Shown here: one piece after another, positions 27,018 through 36,626 of the stretch
How positions within the stretch are numbered: position 1 is the first letter of the stretch
Layout of the letters: each line of letters begins with the position of its first letter
Origin: Nitrososphaeria archaeon
GTDB taxonomy: Archaea; Thermoproteota; Nitrososphaeria; Nitrososphaerales; JANXEG01
Assembly: GCA_029775915.1 (NCBI GenBank)
Contig: JARVKA010000002.1
Location: 184,591 to 248,590 of the forward strand
Reading direction: 5' to 3'
Length of the DNA stretch: 64,000 nt
Notes under the pieces: model-generated
The model's input: the letters and a program-made list of their open reading frames with translations, nothing else
Databases searched by the model: none
Told to the model about the DNA's origin: nothing
Made by a program: the position numbers and the translations under genes

Positions 27018-27296
27018 CTATGTTACAATCTCAGCTTTTTTCAATCTAATCCCTTTTCTTAATGATTCTCTACCACACTCCTTGCACTTTAACTTTAAAG
27101 TTTGCTTTTTAGTCGTTTTAGCTGTACGAATTAGTTCTGGATATTTTTGACCCCCATAACCTTTTTTATCCTCAGCATGCCTTCGCGCACCTATTGCTGA
27201 TGCTCTCTCCTTTCCCTTTCTATAAAGTGAGATAGCATGCAAAGTATGCTTTCTACATCTTGCACAATATGTTCTGATCTCTTTAGGTATCTTCAA
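27018..27296 (-). CDS. rpl44e: Ribosomal protein L44e
   Basis: The protein reads KIPKEIRTYCARCRKHTLH at its start and ends with a second zinc knuckle (LKCKECGRESLRKGIR), matching L44e. I place the start at TTG 27296, preceded by a purine-rich GGAAGGGA, because family members begin right at this point; this gives 92 residues. An in-frame ATG at 27335 would add 13 residues not seen in the family. It is the first ribosomal gene of the L44e-S27e-aIF2 alpha-Nop10 run. Confidence 0.92.
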   Translation of the reverse strand: MKIPKEIRTYCARCRKHTLHAISLYRKGKERASAIGARRHAEDKKGYGGQKYPELIRTAKTTKKQTLKLKCKECGRESLRKGIRLKKAEIVT

Positions 27297-27376
27297 TTTA
27301 TCCCTTCCCTTCTTACTATTAGGAGTTATTAGCATTATATGAACATTACTTATTCAACTATTAGAATTTACAAAAT

Positions 27377-28648
27377 TCAATTGAACGATCCCTTTATTAC
27401 ACCAAATCTCTCACGCTCTTTTGATGTTATATGAAATAAATACTCTATTAAATCAATATCCATTTTTGTTTGAATCCTACCTCTTCTCTCAAAAACCCTT
27501 TTTTGAATCTCTATTGCAGAGTTTAAAAGAAGTTCATAAGCACCTTTACCAAGGCTTTTAGCCCAAATTGTAAATGGTGGAACATCTTCATTTAAAAAGC
27601 CAAGTATGTGTGAAAAAATCCCTATTTTCTTACCAGCCATAATTGAAACATTTATCCCAATCTTTGCATGATCGCCTATGAAACAACCAATGAATTGATT
27701 ATTCGTATTTATTATATTATTACCAATCCTCATACGCACAGTTCCATAAGTATTCTTTAAATTCGAATTGGTTGCACCAGCTCCAATATTCACCCATTCA
27801 CCAATGTATGAGTGGCCAATATAGCCATGATGCCTTTTATTTGAATAACCATGAATAATAACATTCTCAATTTCACCACCAACTCTACAGTTATCGCCTA
27901 TACTACAATTACCCATAATCCTCGCTCCATATACAATTGTACCATTCCCAATATAACAAGGGCCTTTAATGTAAGAGAGCGGTTGAATATTAACATCTTT
28001 ACCAATCCATACCGGCCCATTTCTCACATCTATTATACTCCCAGCCTCTATTACCGAATCTTTATTTAAAGTAAGCTTGGATAATGAGCCAAGAATTTTT
28101 ACTGACTCCTCAATCACACCATCAATTTTACCATCTTTAGGAATTTCATTTAAGAGTACATGGGGATTTTGATTAATCAAATCCCATGGATAATCAATAA
28201 TCTTTATCCAATCTAAAGATACTTTATTAAGCTCTTTACTCAAACTCATCCAAAATTTTTGAGAAATTGGATTGCATAAAATTTGTGAAATTTGCTTAGC
28301 AATTTTTTCATTAATATATGCAAAAATAGTCGTATCACCTTTCATTCCAATTGTATTTAATGGTGAAGTTTTAAGTAAATTCGATAATTGTGAATCCATT
28401 AAAACTCTACCATTTAACAATAAAATGTGATCATCTATTTTATCGGGTTGATTAATTGGGAATTTAATATCAATCAATGCTTTAGCTAAGTAACCTCTTG
28501 TGAAAAGTAGAATGCGGGATTCATTGAATTGTGAGTAAAATTTATCATAAAATGATGAAGTACCACATCTTAACTCCCAAGTTGGGTGCATTAAAGTCAT
28601 TGGTAATAAATTCTCCCATTTATCATCTTCAAATATCGCGATTATCAT
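27377..28648 (-). CDS. GlmU-like sugar nucleotidyltransferase with left-handed beta-helix
   Basis: The 423-residue protein has an N-terminal nucleotidyltransferase-like domain of an unusual kind (LLPMTLMHPTWELRCGTSSF) that lacks the usual glycine-rich GxGTRL loop. The C-terminal hexapeptide-repeat beta-helix (about 190-370) contains SYIGEWVNIGAGATNSNLK. This combination matches the putative sugar nucleotidyltransferases described mainly from Bacteroidetes and some archaea. It probably activates or acetylates a sugar phosphate. It lies upstream of the L44e operon on the same strand. Confidence 0.8.
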   Translation of the reverse strand: MIIAIFEDDKWENLLPMTLMHPTWELRCGTSSFYDKFYSQFNESRILLFTRGYLAKALIDIKFPINQPDKIDDHILLLNGRVLMDSQLSNLLKTSPLNTIGMKGDTTIFAYINEKIAKQISQILCNPISQKFWMSLSKELNKVSLDWIKIIDYPWDLINQNPHVLLNEIPKDGKIDGVIEESVKILGSLSKLTLNKDSVIEAGSIIDVRNGPVWIGKDVNIQPLSYIKGPCYIGNGTIVYGARIMGNCSIGDNCRVGGEIENVIIHGYSNKRHHGYIGHSYIGEWVNIGAGATNSNLKNTYGTVRMRIGNNIINTNNQFIGCFIGDHAKIGINVSIMAGKKIGIFSHILGFLNEDVPPFTIWAKSLGKGAYELLLNSAIEIQKRVFERRGRIQTKMDIDLIEYLFHITSKERERFGVIKGSFN

Positions 28649-28932
28649 AAAAATACCGCCTACATCGATTTAATGAAAATGATATAATATAAATTTCACA
28701 TTCATAGAACAAATATAAGCCAAGAGTATCCAAATTACAAACAAATAGAGAAAGAATTACTCAACGATTGTTTACAGAAATTATTCCAAAACTTAATAAA
28801 GCCAAAAACTACAGAAAAAGACCTTTAAATATTTGAGAAGCTCTTTTAAATATGAAAAATGCATAATAAAATTTAATCATTCAATAGCTTTAAGTAAGAG
28901 ATTTTAACCACCTTCTTCAATACTTGATTGGT

Positions 28933-29103
28933 ATGAGCAGCAAGAAAAAGAGGCGTGAAGCACCAATGCCTGCCTCCAGTGCGGGCTTATTAAGATTTTT
29001 TGAAGATGAAACTAAAGGTGTGAAGATTAAACCAGAATTGGTAGTTATAGGCTCAATTATTCTTATTATTATTTCAATCTTAATTCGCTTATTAACCATA
29101 TAA
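28933..29103 (+). CDS. Sec61 beta (SecG) translocon subunit
   Basis: A 56-residue protein with a basic N-terminus (MSSKKKRREAPMPASSAGL), the conserved RFFEDETKG segment and a single C-terminal membrane helix. It is the small beta subunit of the SecYE-beta translocon. The gene lies 4 bases before the DUF2070 gene, with which it is probably co-transcribed; TATA-like runs (TTTAAATA) occur about 100 bases upstream. Confidence 0.93.
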   Translation: MSSKKKRREAPMPASSAGLLRFFEDETKGVKIKPELVVIGSIILIIISILIRLLTI

Positions 29104-29107
29104 GTGG

Positions 29108-30886
29108 GTGAAGATTATATCTCAAAAAGACTTAGTTACAAATATTTGTCGTAGATATAAATTACTCTTTAGACTCCCATCCACATTTAAAGCAATCATC
29201 CTCACATTATTTCTTTCACTCTCCATAATTATTATACCTAAACTCATTTACCCCTCGAATAATATAGCAATGCTTACATCAATCATCATCTTCATTTTAT
29301 TACTCTTCATCACAATTCTCATAGATCGCTTATTATTAATGAAGAGCACTTTAGCTACATTCAAAAGACTTATCTCATTAACCTTAATATCCAACTTTAT
29401 TTGTTTATTTACAATAATAATAGGGCTTATCATTATTTTATTCTCATCAAACCTTCAAGGATTTTATAATCTAATTATTATGGGTTTTTTCTTATCTGCA
29501 TCATTTCGCTTATTGGTAATTAAATCTACCTTCATAGAAAAGCTTCCTTACGCTTTAACAATAGCTATTATTCAACCAATGTTGTTATCAATAGTTGTAA
29601 TCGATTGGAATCACTTCATTCATTCCACTCAAAATTATGTATTATGTGTAGCATTCATTCCTATAATCTCTATGATAATGTATATCACAAGTTTGAATAG
29701 AGTGGGTTGGAATTTAACTCGTATCGAGCCATTAAAGTTATTGAAAGCCTTTCTTTTAGCTTGGGCTGGGGATGATAAGCGTGAATTAGAAGAGGCTTTA
29801 GAAAGAGCGAGTGTTGATGCAAAATTAAAAACTTTTGTACTATTCTTTGAAGCGAATAATAAACCCCTATTCGTAATTTCAGATGTACATTCTGGACCTT
29901 TATATCCAATAGGGAGTTACAATATCACTTATGAAATTTATAAATGGTTTCATAATCAAGGTTATTCACCACTTATATTTCACAGTATTTCTAATCATGA
30001 GTTTGACTTACCATCTGAGATGGAAGTTAAAAGATTTTTACAATCTTTTAATAATAATTTAATTACTATAAATTCCTCTCAAACTTGCACACAACCTCTC
30101 TCAATTACGGTAAGGAAGGCTACAGCTACGGGTATCGCTTTTGGTAAAATAGTTATGATTATACTCACTCTCTCTCCACACGGTATGGAGGATATTCCAA
30201 AAGTGGTGAGAGATAAAATTGAGGCTTTTGCAAATCAAGCTGGTTTTACCCATGCTGTTATAATTGATGCACATAATTCTCAAGGTGAAGCATTGAACGA
30301 AGAGGAATGTAAAGACTTAATTGAAGCGTCTGAAATTTTAATAAATAAATTAAAAGATTCACCTCAATATGGCTTTAAAGTAAGTGTTGTACATTCTTCG
30401 GAATTTAACTTCAATCTTAGTAAAGATGTGGGTCCAGCTGGTTTTGGAGTTTTTGTAATAGAGATTAATGGCAAAAGATACAGCGTTGTTGCTATTGATG
30501 CTAATAATGCTATTATAGGATTTAGAGAAAGTTTGATGAGTGAATTAATTAATACGGATGCACCTTTATTGGAATTGTGCACATCTGATACACATGTCTC
30601 TGTTGGAAGAGTTAAGAATGTAAAGGGTTATTTAGCTTTGGGAAATTTAAGTGATGTAAAAATTATGGCAAAAATGATTCATAAAATGATTGAAAAAGCT
30701 ATTAATCGATTAACGTGTACATCTGTAGTATTAAAGGTATGTGAATCGAATGTGAGAGTGATAGGAGAAGATTTTCTTTATTCATTATCGATTGGATTGG
30801 ATAAAATCATTACACTTACGAAAAAAGGCGGTGCAATAGTTACATTCATATCCATTTTATCAATTATAATTGCTATCTTCATTTAA
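29108..30886 (+). CDS. DUF2070 family membrane protein
   Basis: The 592-residue protein has about six or seven membrane helices in the first 210 residues, a large soluble domain with a DVHSGPLYPIGSYN motif near 258 and a GPAGFGVFVIEINGKRYSVV strand pair near 445, and a final C-terminal helix. This is the archaeal DUF2070 family, of unknown function. It follows sec61 beta by 4 bases (GTG start), which may hint at membrane protein handling. Confidence 0.85.
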   Translation: MKIISQKDLVTNICRRYKLLFRLPSTFKAIILTLFLSLSIIIIPKLIYPSNNIAMLTSIIIFILLLFITILIDRLLLMKSTLATFKRLISLTLISNFICLFTIIIGLIIILFSSNLQGFYNLIIMGFFLSASFRLLVIKSTFIEKLPYALTIAIIQPMLLSIVVIDWNHFIHSTQNYVLCVAFIPIISMIMYITSLNRVGWNLTRIEPLKLLKAFLLAWAGDDKRELEEALERASVDAKLKTFVLFFEANNKPLFVISDVHSGPLYPIGSYNITYEIYKWFHNQGYSPLIFHSISNHEFDLPSEMEVKRFLQSFNNNLITINSSQTCTQPLSITVRKATATGIAFGKIVMIILTLSPHGMEDIPKVVRDKIEAFANQAGFTHAVIIDAHNSQGEALNEEECKDLIEASEILINKLKDSPQYGFKVSVVHSSEFNFNLSKDVGPAGFGVFVIEINGKRYSVVAIDANNAIIGFRESLMSELINTDAPLLELCTSDTHVSVGRVKNVKGYLALGNLSDVKIMAKMIHKMIEKAINRLTCTSVVLKVCESNVRVIGEDFLYSLSIGLDKIITLTKKGGAIVTFISILSIIIAIFI

Positions 30887-30956
30887 TAATTCCACAACTA
30901 AATAAATGAAATTAAATAAAAAGCTTTAATTACTTAGTTAACTTATTTGATTTTAA

Positions 30957-32078
30957 TTGAAGCTTGATGATTATCGAGTTGAATTCCCTATAATAAAAAG
31001 AATGATTTATTTAGATCATGCATCCGTATCTCCTATCCCTCGGAGAGTATGGCGCGCTATTAAAAACTTTTATCGAGAGAGAATGTTACGTGCAGAGTTA
31101 GCTTGGGAGAGATGGGTAGAAGCTGCTAATGAAGTAAGGAAGTTAGTTGCAAAATTAATTAATGCCTCGCCTGAAGAGATCGCTTTATTAAAGAATACTT
31201 CTGAGGGGATTAATGTTGTTGCATGTGGCTTAAAATGGAAAAAAGGTGATAGCATAGTAACTACAGATTTAGAGTTTCCAAGCAATTTTTATCCATGGTT
31301 AAAATTGAGGGAAAGAGGTGTAAATGTTAGAATTGTTAAGCATAGAGATGATGGAACTATTAACTTAGATGATATTGCTCAAAGTATAGATCGAACAACC
31401 AAATTGGTTGCAATAAGCCACGTTCAATATGGTAATGGCTTTAGAATCGATTTAAAAGCTCTCCGTAACTTAACTAAAGATAAATGCCTTTTACTTGTGG
31501 ATGCAGTTCAATCTTTAGGAGCAATACCAATAGAAGCAAAATATGCAGATTTTATTTCTGCTGGTTGTCATAAGTGGTTACTTTCACCATTCGGTATAAG
31601 CATATTTTATGTGAGTAAGGATGTAGAACTTGAAAACTCATATGTAGGTTGGGCAAGTGTTGAGAATCCTAATGCTTTCTCATCAATTATGAATTTAGCA
31701 AAAAGTGCAAGAAGATTTGAAATTGGATGCTTAGACTTTTCTAGCGTATATGGATTGAGGGTTTCTTTGCAAATACTTTTAGAAGTGGGTATATCGAGAA
31801 TAGAGCATCGGTTAAAGAAGCTTGGTGATATAATCTTTGAAGAAGTTGATAAATTTCATATACTTACTCAAACACCAAGAGAGCCTTCAAAAAGAGCTGG
31901 TATACTCAATTTAAAGTTTAAAAATAATGCAAAAATTGTGAAAAAGCTTAGAAAAGAAAGGGTAATAGTTGCAGAGAGAATGAATGGTATAAGAATTTCT
32001 CCTCACTTTTACAATAACGAGCAAGATATATGCCGATTTTTAGAAGTTTTGAGTAGGATTGTAAAGGATTTGAATTAA
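30957..32078 (+). CDS. Class V aminotransferase, SufS-like but lacking the active Cys
   Basis: The 373-residue PLP enzyme looks like the SufS/CsdB group, with YLDHASVSPIP at the start and the Schiff-base lysine present in SAGCHKWLLSP near residue 205. The mobile-loop cysteine needed for desulfuration is missing: the matching region reads VIVAERMNGIRISPHFY. It is therefore more likely an epimerase, lyase or aminotransferase than a cysteine desulfurase. The start is TTG at 30957. It lies 70 bases from a thymidylate kinase-like gene on the same strand. Confidence 0.85.
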   Translation: MKLDDYRVEFPIIKRMIYLDHASVSPIPRRVWRAIKNFYRERMLRAELAWERWVEAANEVRKLVAKLINASPEEIALLKNTSEGINVVACGLKWKKGDSIVTTDLEFPSNFYPWLKLRERGVNVRIVKHRDDGTINLDDIAQSIDRTTKLVAISHVQYGNGFRIDLKALRNLTKDKCLLLVDAVQSLGAIPIEAKYADFISAGCHKWLLSPFGISIFYVSKDVELENSYVGWASVENPNAFSSIMNLAKSARRFEIGCLDFSSVYGLRVSLQILLEVGISRIEHRLKKLGDIIFEEVDKFHILTQTPREPSKRAGILNLKFKNNAKIVKKLRKERVIVAERMNGIRISPHFYNNEQDICRFLEVLSRIVKDLN

Positions 32079-32148
32079 TAAATTTAAACCCAAAGCTACT
32101 TTTAGTTACGCATTTATTTATATAAGAGTCTTTAATAAATTTTGAAAA

Positions 32149-32757
32149 ATGAAAAAAGTTGATAAAGGCATCGTTATAGTAATAGAAGGTTTAGATAAAT
32201 CTGGCAAAAAGACTCAAAGTGAAATATTGGCAAAGCGATTAAGAGAAGGGGGTTTTCAAGTAGAGTTAATAGACTTTCCAGATTATTCAACACCTATAGG
32301 TAGGGAGATTAAAGCTTTTCTTATTGAGAAAAGAACTTATCCAATTCAAGTTAGGCATTTGCTTTTAGCAACAAATCGATGGGAGAGGTGTGAAGATATT
32401 AAAAAATGGCTCGAAGAAGGAAAGATTGTTATTTTAAATCGATACAGTCAATCTAATTTGGCGTATGGTTTGGCTAATGGTTTAAGTTTAAGTTGGTTAA
32501 TGAATTTGGAGCGAGGTTTACCAAAAGCTAAATTGGTGATTGTAATTGATATATCCCCGCAAACTTCTTTATTGAGAGAGAAGTTTAATAGAGATATTCA
32601 TGAGAAAGATTTGATCTTTCTTGAAAAAGTTCGTGAAAATTACTTAAAGTTAGCTAAAAGATTTAATTGGAAGGTTATTAATGGTGAAAGATCGATAAAT
32701 GATGTAGCTAAAGATATTTGGAAAATCGTAACTCATTCTATATTAGAACATGCTTAA
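32149..32757 (+). CDS. tmk: Thymidylate kinase-like protein
   Basis: The 202-residue protein follows the thymidylate kinase fold: a P-loop near residue 14, a DFPDYSTPIGREI segment for the nucleotide base, and a LNRYSQSNLAYG motif near 100. It phosphorylates dTMP to dTDP if canonical. The P-loop reads GLDKSGKKTQ, with lysine in place of the Ser/Thr that normally follows GK and holds magnesium, although Thr is next. This may be a lineage variant or a different substrate specificity. Confidence 0.8.
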   Translation: MKKVDKGIVIVIEGLDKSGKKTQSEILAKRLREGGFQVELIDFPDYSTPIGREIKAFLIEKRTYPIQVRHLLLATNRWERCEDIKKWLEEGKIVILNRYSQSNLAYGLANGLSLSWLMNLERGLPKAKLVIVIDISPQTSLLREKFNRDIHEKDLIFLEKVRENYLKLAKRFNWKVINGERSINDVAKDIWKIVTHSILEHA

Positions 32758-33033
32758 TGATTATTATACTATATTAATAATAATTAAGATTGGTAAATTG
32801 CAACTTATTGAGACAAATGTAGTACCTTTTACAAATTCCCACAAAAATTGTTATATTAAGGTTAGCTTGGCTTAAAAGAAGAAAGTGGAGAGGTTGAAGG
32901 TAAAGGTTAAGCTCTTTGAGTTGTAAAAAGATGCTCTAAGCTTAAAATCTAAAGGTCAGTATTATAAGCCTTATCAATTTACATAATGGCCATGCAATCA
33001 TAACCTTAAACCCATACCTTAACAATGTAATGT

Positions 33034-34206
33034 TTAAGACAAAAGGGCGAGACTCATTAAGCTAGCAATTAAGCATAAAAGCGCTACTGCTATAAAAGGT
33101 GTTGCTAGATCAAAGTGATCTGAGAGCGAGCCCACAAGTATAGGTCCAATAATTATACCAATATCGTTAAATGTGCGATAAAGCCCAACTGATAATCCTC
33201 TATGCTTTAAATTTGATTTATCGATCATAATTGTTGCTTGTGAGGGCTGTATCATCCCAGATGAGAAGCCAAAAGCTAATGCAGCAAGAATTAAAAAGAA
33301 AAAGGTATTAGCATGGGTAAAAATATAGCACGATAATGCTGCAATTACAAATCCAAATACCAATATAGGCTTTCGTCCAAACTTATCTAAAGCAGATCCA
33401 GACCAAATAATAGTTATAAAACTCGTAAGTGCAGCTATACTAAGAATAACTCCAACTTCTATCTTTGAGATGTGAATCACTTCTACACTAAAAAGAGGAA
33501 TAGCTATATTTCTTATTCCTGCTGTCATAATAAAATTTATAACTGATACGCTGTATAATACGATTAAGCTCTTATTACGTAACATTTTTATCACTTCATT
33601 AAAATATGTGTGATAACCTTTTTCTTCATTATTATTTTTTAAGCACTCATATACTGTAAATTGTGTGAATATTATAGCGATAAAGGCGAGAATTGATAAT
33701 GTAATAAAAGGTGCACGAAAACCACCTATCTCTGCAAGAAAACCTCCAATCGCTGGTCCGGTAGCCGTTCCTAAAAAGAAACTACCTTGATAAAAGCCCA
33801 TATACTTTCCCCTCTCATTTATTGGTGCGATATCACCTATGTAAGCCATAGCGGATGTTGTCAACATCGCTGCACCTACACCTTGAATAAATCTCGAAAG
33901 AATGAGTTGATAAATATTAATTGAATATGCTGCGATTAATGCTGAGGTTGCAAAAAGAATCATACCGATTTGCATTATTAATTTTCTACCCCATTTATCA
34001 GCAAGCCAACCCATAGGCATATCACTAATAAGCCTTGCTAAACCAAAAGCCGATATTACAAAACCGACTAAGAAGTATGGTGCATTAAATGATTCAGCAT
34101 AAAGAGGCAATATTGGGGTTATAATCCCAACACCGAGCATAATTAGGAATACTGAACTACAAAGTATGAAAAGTCTCAATCTGGTTTTTCTCAAGAGAAT
34201 CTTCAT
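33034..34206 (-). CDS. MFS family transporter, multidrug-efflux-like
   Basis: The 390-residue protein has twelve predicted membrane helices. Loop 2-3 carries the motif GWLADKWGRK near residue 65, repeated as GSALDKFGRKP in the second half. The helix 5 pattern GPAIGGFLAE near 150 resembles motif C of drug-proton antiporters. No regulator lies beside it. It is single-standing between two AT-rich gaps. Confidence 0.85.
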   Translation of the reverse strand: MKILLRKTRLRLFILCSSVFLIMLGVGIITPILPLYAESFNAPYFLVGFVISAFGLARLISDMPMGWLADKWGRKLIMQIGMILFATSALIAAYSINIYQLILSRFIQGVGAAMLTTSAMAYIGDIAPINERGKYMGFYQGSFFLGTATGPAIGGFLAEIGGFRAPFITLSILAFIAIIFTQFTVYECLKNNNEEKGYHTYFNEVIKMLRNKSLIVLYSVSVINFIMTAGIRNIAIPLFSVEVIHISKIEVGVILSIAALTSFITIIWSGSALDKFGRKPILVFGFVIAALSCYIFTHANTFFFLILAALAFGFSSGMIQPSQATIMIDKSNLKHRGLSVGLYRTFNDIGIIIGPILVGSLSDHFDLATPFIAVALLCLIASLMSLALLS

Positions 34207-34384
34207 TTAGTATAGAATATTGCTATTTTATTTAAGATTTATTAAAGACTTTTAAGATATATTGAACAAATTTAAATTGAATCCTGTTTTAAGAATGATA
34301 AGATTTTTGTTTATTTCCACTCTATTTTGATAAGCTAAATTATCAACTTGCAAAATGGGTTGAAAGGTAAAATTTTAAAAAGCC

Positions 34385-34873
34385 TTATTTCACAGCACTA
34401 ACGATTTGTGTTTTTATTTCTATTGGTACACATTGTTCAATAGAGCGTAAAATATGGCAGTATTTTTTAGTTAACTCAACACACTTCTCAACCCTTTCAC
34501 TCTTCTCCTCACTAACTTCAACTTTCATAATAACTTCAATATGTGTTAGTCGATAACCTTCTTGACCGATTAAAGAAACTTTTCCCTTTACCATAATTTT
34601 AAAACCAATCAAATTCAACTTAATTCGCTCGTTAAAGTAAAGGAAGGTTGTTAAAAGGCAACCACCAATTGCAGAAATGAAAAGCTCATCTGGACATGGA
34701 TATCTAGCTAACCCTCCAAATTCAGAAGGAGTATCAAACTTTACATTCCAACTTTTTATATTCGCTTCGCCGCCCGTTTTACCATCCCATATTATATTAA
34801 CTTCACATTCATAATCTTTAGGATTGATAGGCATATTTGCAATTATATCAAAGCGTAATATAACCTTTATCAA
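34385..34873 (-). CDS. OsmC-like family protein
   Basis: The 162-residue protein has the OsmC core with a first cysteine in PCPDELFISAIGGCLL (near 69-82) and a second near residue 133 in the KKYCHILRSIEQ helix. OsmC/Ohr proteins reduce organic hydroperoxides with a Cys pair. Here the first motif has two cysteines and the second sits in KYCHIL, so peroxidase activity is plausible. The gene stands alone. Confidence 0.82.
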   Translation of the reverse strand: MIKVILRFDIIANMPINPKDYECEVNIIWDGKTGGEANIKSWNVKFDTPSEFGGLARYPCPDELFISAIGGCLLTTFLYFNERIKLNLIGFKIMVKGKVSLIGQEGYRLTHIEVIMKVEVSEEKSERVEKCVELTKKYCHILRSIEQCVPIEIKTQIVSAVK

Positions 34874-35055
34874 AATTGTGATTACAATCTTGCATAATCA
34901 AATACATATAATGTAAGGATTATAAGAGCATCATTTTAATAATTTCATTATTCTTTAAACGGTTTTAATAAAATTGCATAAAAATTACTATGTTGTAAAT
35001 TATCACCCAGTTTATTATTTTTTAGAAAGTATATTTACTACTGGATATTAATCAT

Positions 35056-35484
35056 TTGCGGCGGTGTGGAATGAGAGTAAATGATTATGAAATACCTGAA
35101 GATTTATATTATACAAAGGAGCATGAGTGGGCGAAAATAATTAACCCGATGAGGGTAATAGTGGGTATTACGGATTATGCAGTGAAAAAACTCCGCGATA
35201 TAGTTTATGTTACTCTACCTGAAATAAATACTGAAGTTAATCAAATGGATGTATTCGGCTCGGTAGAGTCTATTAAAACTGTGGCAGATTTATACGCTCC
35301 ATTATCCGGAACGGTTATTAATGTTAATCAAGAATTAGCTACAAAGCCTGAACTTATTAATAAATCACCATATCAAGATGGATGGTTGATTGAGATTAAG
35401 CCTCGTAACTTGAATGAAGAGATAAAACAACTCCTTAAACCTGATGAATATGCTAAACAAATAAAAGCAACAATGGGAGAATAA
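35056..35484 (+). CDS. gcvH: Glycine cleavage system H protein
   Basis: The 142-residue protein carries lipoate on the lysine of SVESIKTVADLYAPLSG near residue 75. The beta-barrel pattern around it (VTLPEI, GSVESIK, GTVINVN) is typical. No gcvP, gcvT or lipoate genes are in the window. The start ATG at 35056 gives the sequence MRRCGMRVNDYEIP; a start at 35071 (MRVNDYEIP) would match family length better. It lies 14 bases before the NAD-kinase-like gene. Confidence 0.92.
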   Translation: MRRCGMRVNDYEIPEDLYYTKEHEWAKIINPMRVIVGITDYAVKKLRDIVYVTLPEINTEVNQMDVFGSVESIKTVADLYAPLSGTVINVNQELATKPELINKSPYQDGWLIEIKPRNLNEEIKQLLKPDEYAKQIKATMGE

Positions 35485-35498
35485 ATCAATAAATTAAA

Positions 35499-36617
35499 AT
35501 GGTTTTAGAATCGAGTAAAAAAAGAATCGGCTTTATCGTTAACCCTTATGCGGGAATGGGTGGTAAAGTAGGGTTAAAAGGGACTGATGGCGATGCTCTT
35601 AAAAAAGCTTTAGAGTTAGGAGCGAAACCAATAGCACCAAAAAGAGCTGTAAAAGTCTTAAAAGAGATAAAGAGATACAATTTGCCCATAGAAATTATCA
35701 CTTATCCATGTGAGATGGGCGAGTATGAAGTAATAGAGTCAGGATTCATACCTAAAGTTATAGGATCGATTGAATCTGGAAAAACAACAGCCTCAGATAC
35801 TATAAGAGCAGCCAAAGAGATTTTAAGCATAAGTGTTGACCTTCTCTTATTCGTAGGAGGGGATGGTACAGCTCGAGATATATTAAATGCTATAAATCAA
35901 AAACTCCCAGTATTGGGAGTCCCATCTGGTGTTAAAACCTATTCTAGCGTTTTCGCAATAAATCCTTCAGCTGCAGCATCCATCGTTGTGAATTATCTTC
36001 AAGGAAGATTATCTATTGGCGAGGGCGAAGTTTTAGATATAGATGAGGATGCATATCGTAATGGAATTTTAAAAGTTAGACTATACGGTTATTTGAGTGT
36101 ACCTATTGAAATTGATTTAATGCAATCATCAAAATCTTTCAGTCCCATTGATGAGAAAAGCACTCAAATAGCAATTGCAAAATACATTGTTGAGGAGATG
36201 GAGGATGATGTAATTTACATTATAGGTCCAGGAACGACTACAAGCGCTATAGGTGAGGCTTTAGGTATAGAAAAAACTTTGTTAGGAGTAGATATTATAT
36301 GCAATAAGAGGCTTTTGTATAAAGATGTAAATGAGAAATCCATATTAAAAACGATAGAAGGGAAGAAGGCAAAGATTATTGTAACACCAATTGGAAGGCA
36401 AGGATTCATATTTGGTAGGGGGAATCAACAAATTAGCTCTGAGATTATTAAAAAAGTTGGGCGTGAAAATGTGATTATTATTGCTACACATAGAAAGTTA
36501 TCTGAGATTAAAAGGCTCCATGTAGATACGGGTGATGAGGAAGTAGATAATTGGTTTAAAGGTTATCTTCGTATAATTACTGATTATCGAGAGGAAACGG
36601 TCTTTCCTTGTAATTAA
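35499..36617 (+). CDS. ATP-NAD kinase-like protein (COG3199)
   Basis: The 372-residue protein begins with GFIVNPYAGMGGKVGLKGTDG and has the kinase motif GGDGTARDIL near residue 120, the two marks of the COG3199 branch of the NAD kinase/diacylglycerol kinase superfamily. These are predicted ATP-dependent kinases, but the substrate has not been settled for many archaeal members. Immediate coupling to gcvH suggests a link to one-carbon or redox metabolism. Confidence 0.85.
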   Translation: MVLESSKKRIGFIVNPYAGMGGKVGLKGTDGDALKKALELGAKPIAPKRAVKVLKEIKRYNLPIEIITYPCEMGEYEVIESGFIPKVIGSIESGKTTASDTIRAAKEILSISVDLLLFVGGDGTARDILNAINQKLPVLGVPSGVKTYSSVFAINPSAAASIVVNYLQGRLSIGEGEVLDIDEDAYRNGILKVRLYGYLSVPIEIDLMQSSKSFSPIDEKSTQIAIAKYIVEEMEDDVIYIIGPGTTTSAIGEALGIEKTLLGVDIICNKRLLYKDVNEKSILKTIEGKKAKIIVTPIGRQGFIFGRGNQQISSEIIKKVGRENVIIIATHRKLSEIKRLHVDTGDEEVDNWFKGYLRIITDYREETVFPCN

Positions 36618-36626
36618 TAGATAAAC

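Noticed and set aside
32758..33033. Possible transposase remnant in the AT-rich gap
   Set aside because: Short lysine-rich runs interrupted by stops can be read, but no recognisable motif or inverted repeats are present.
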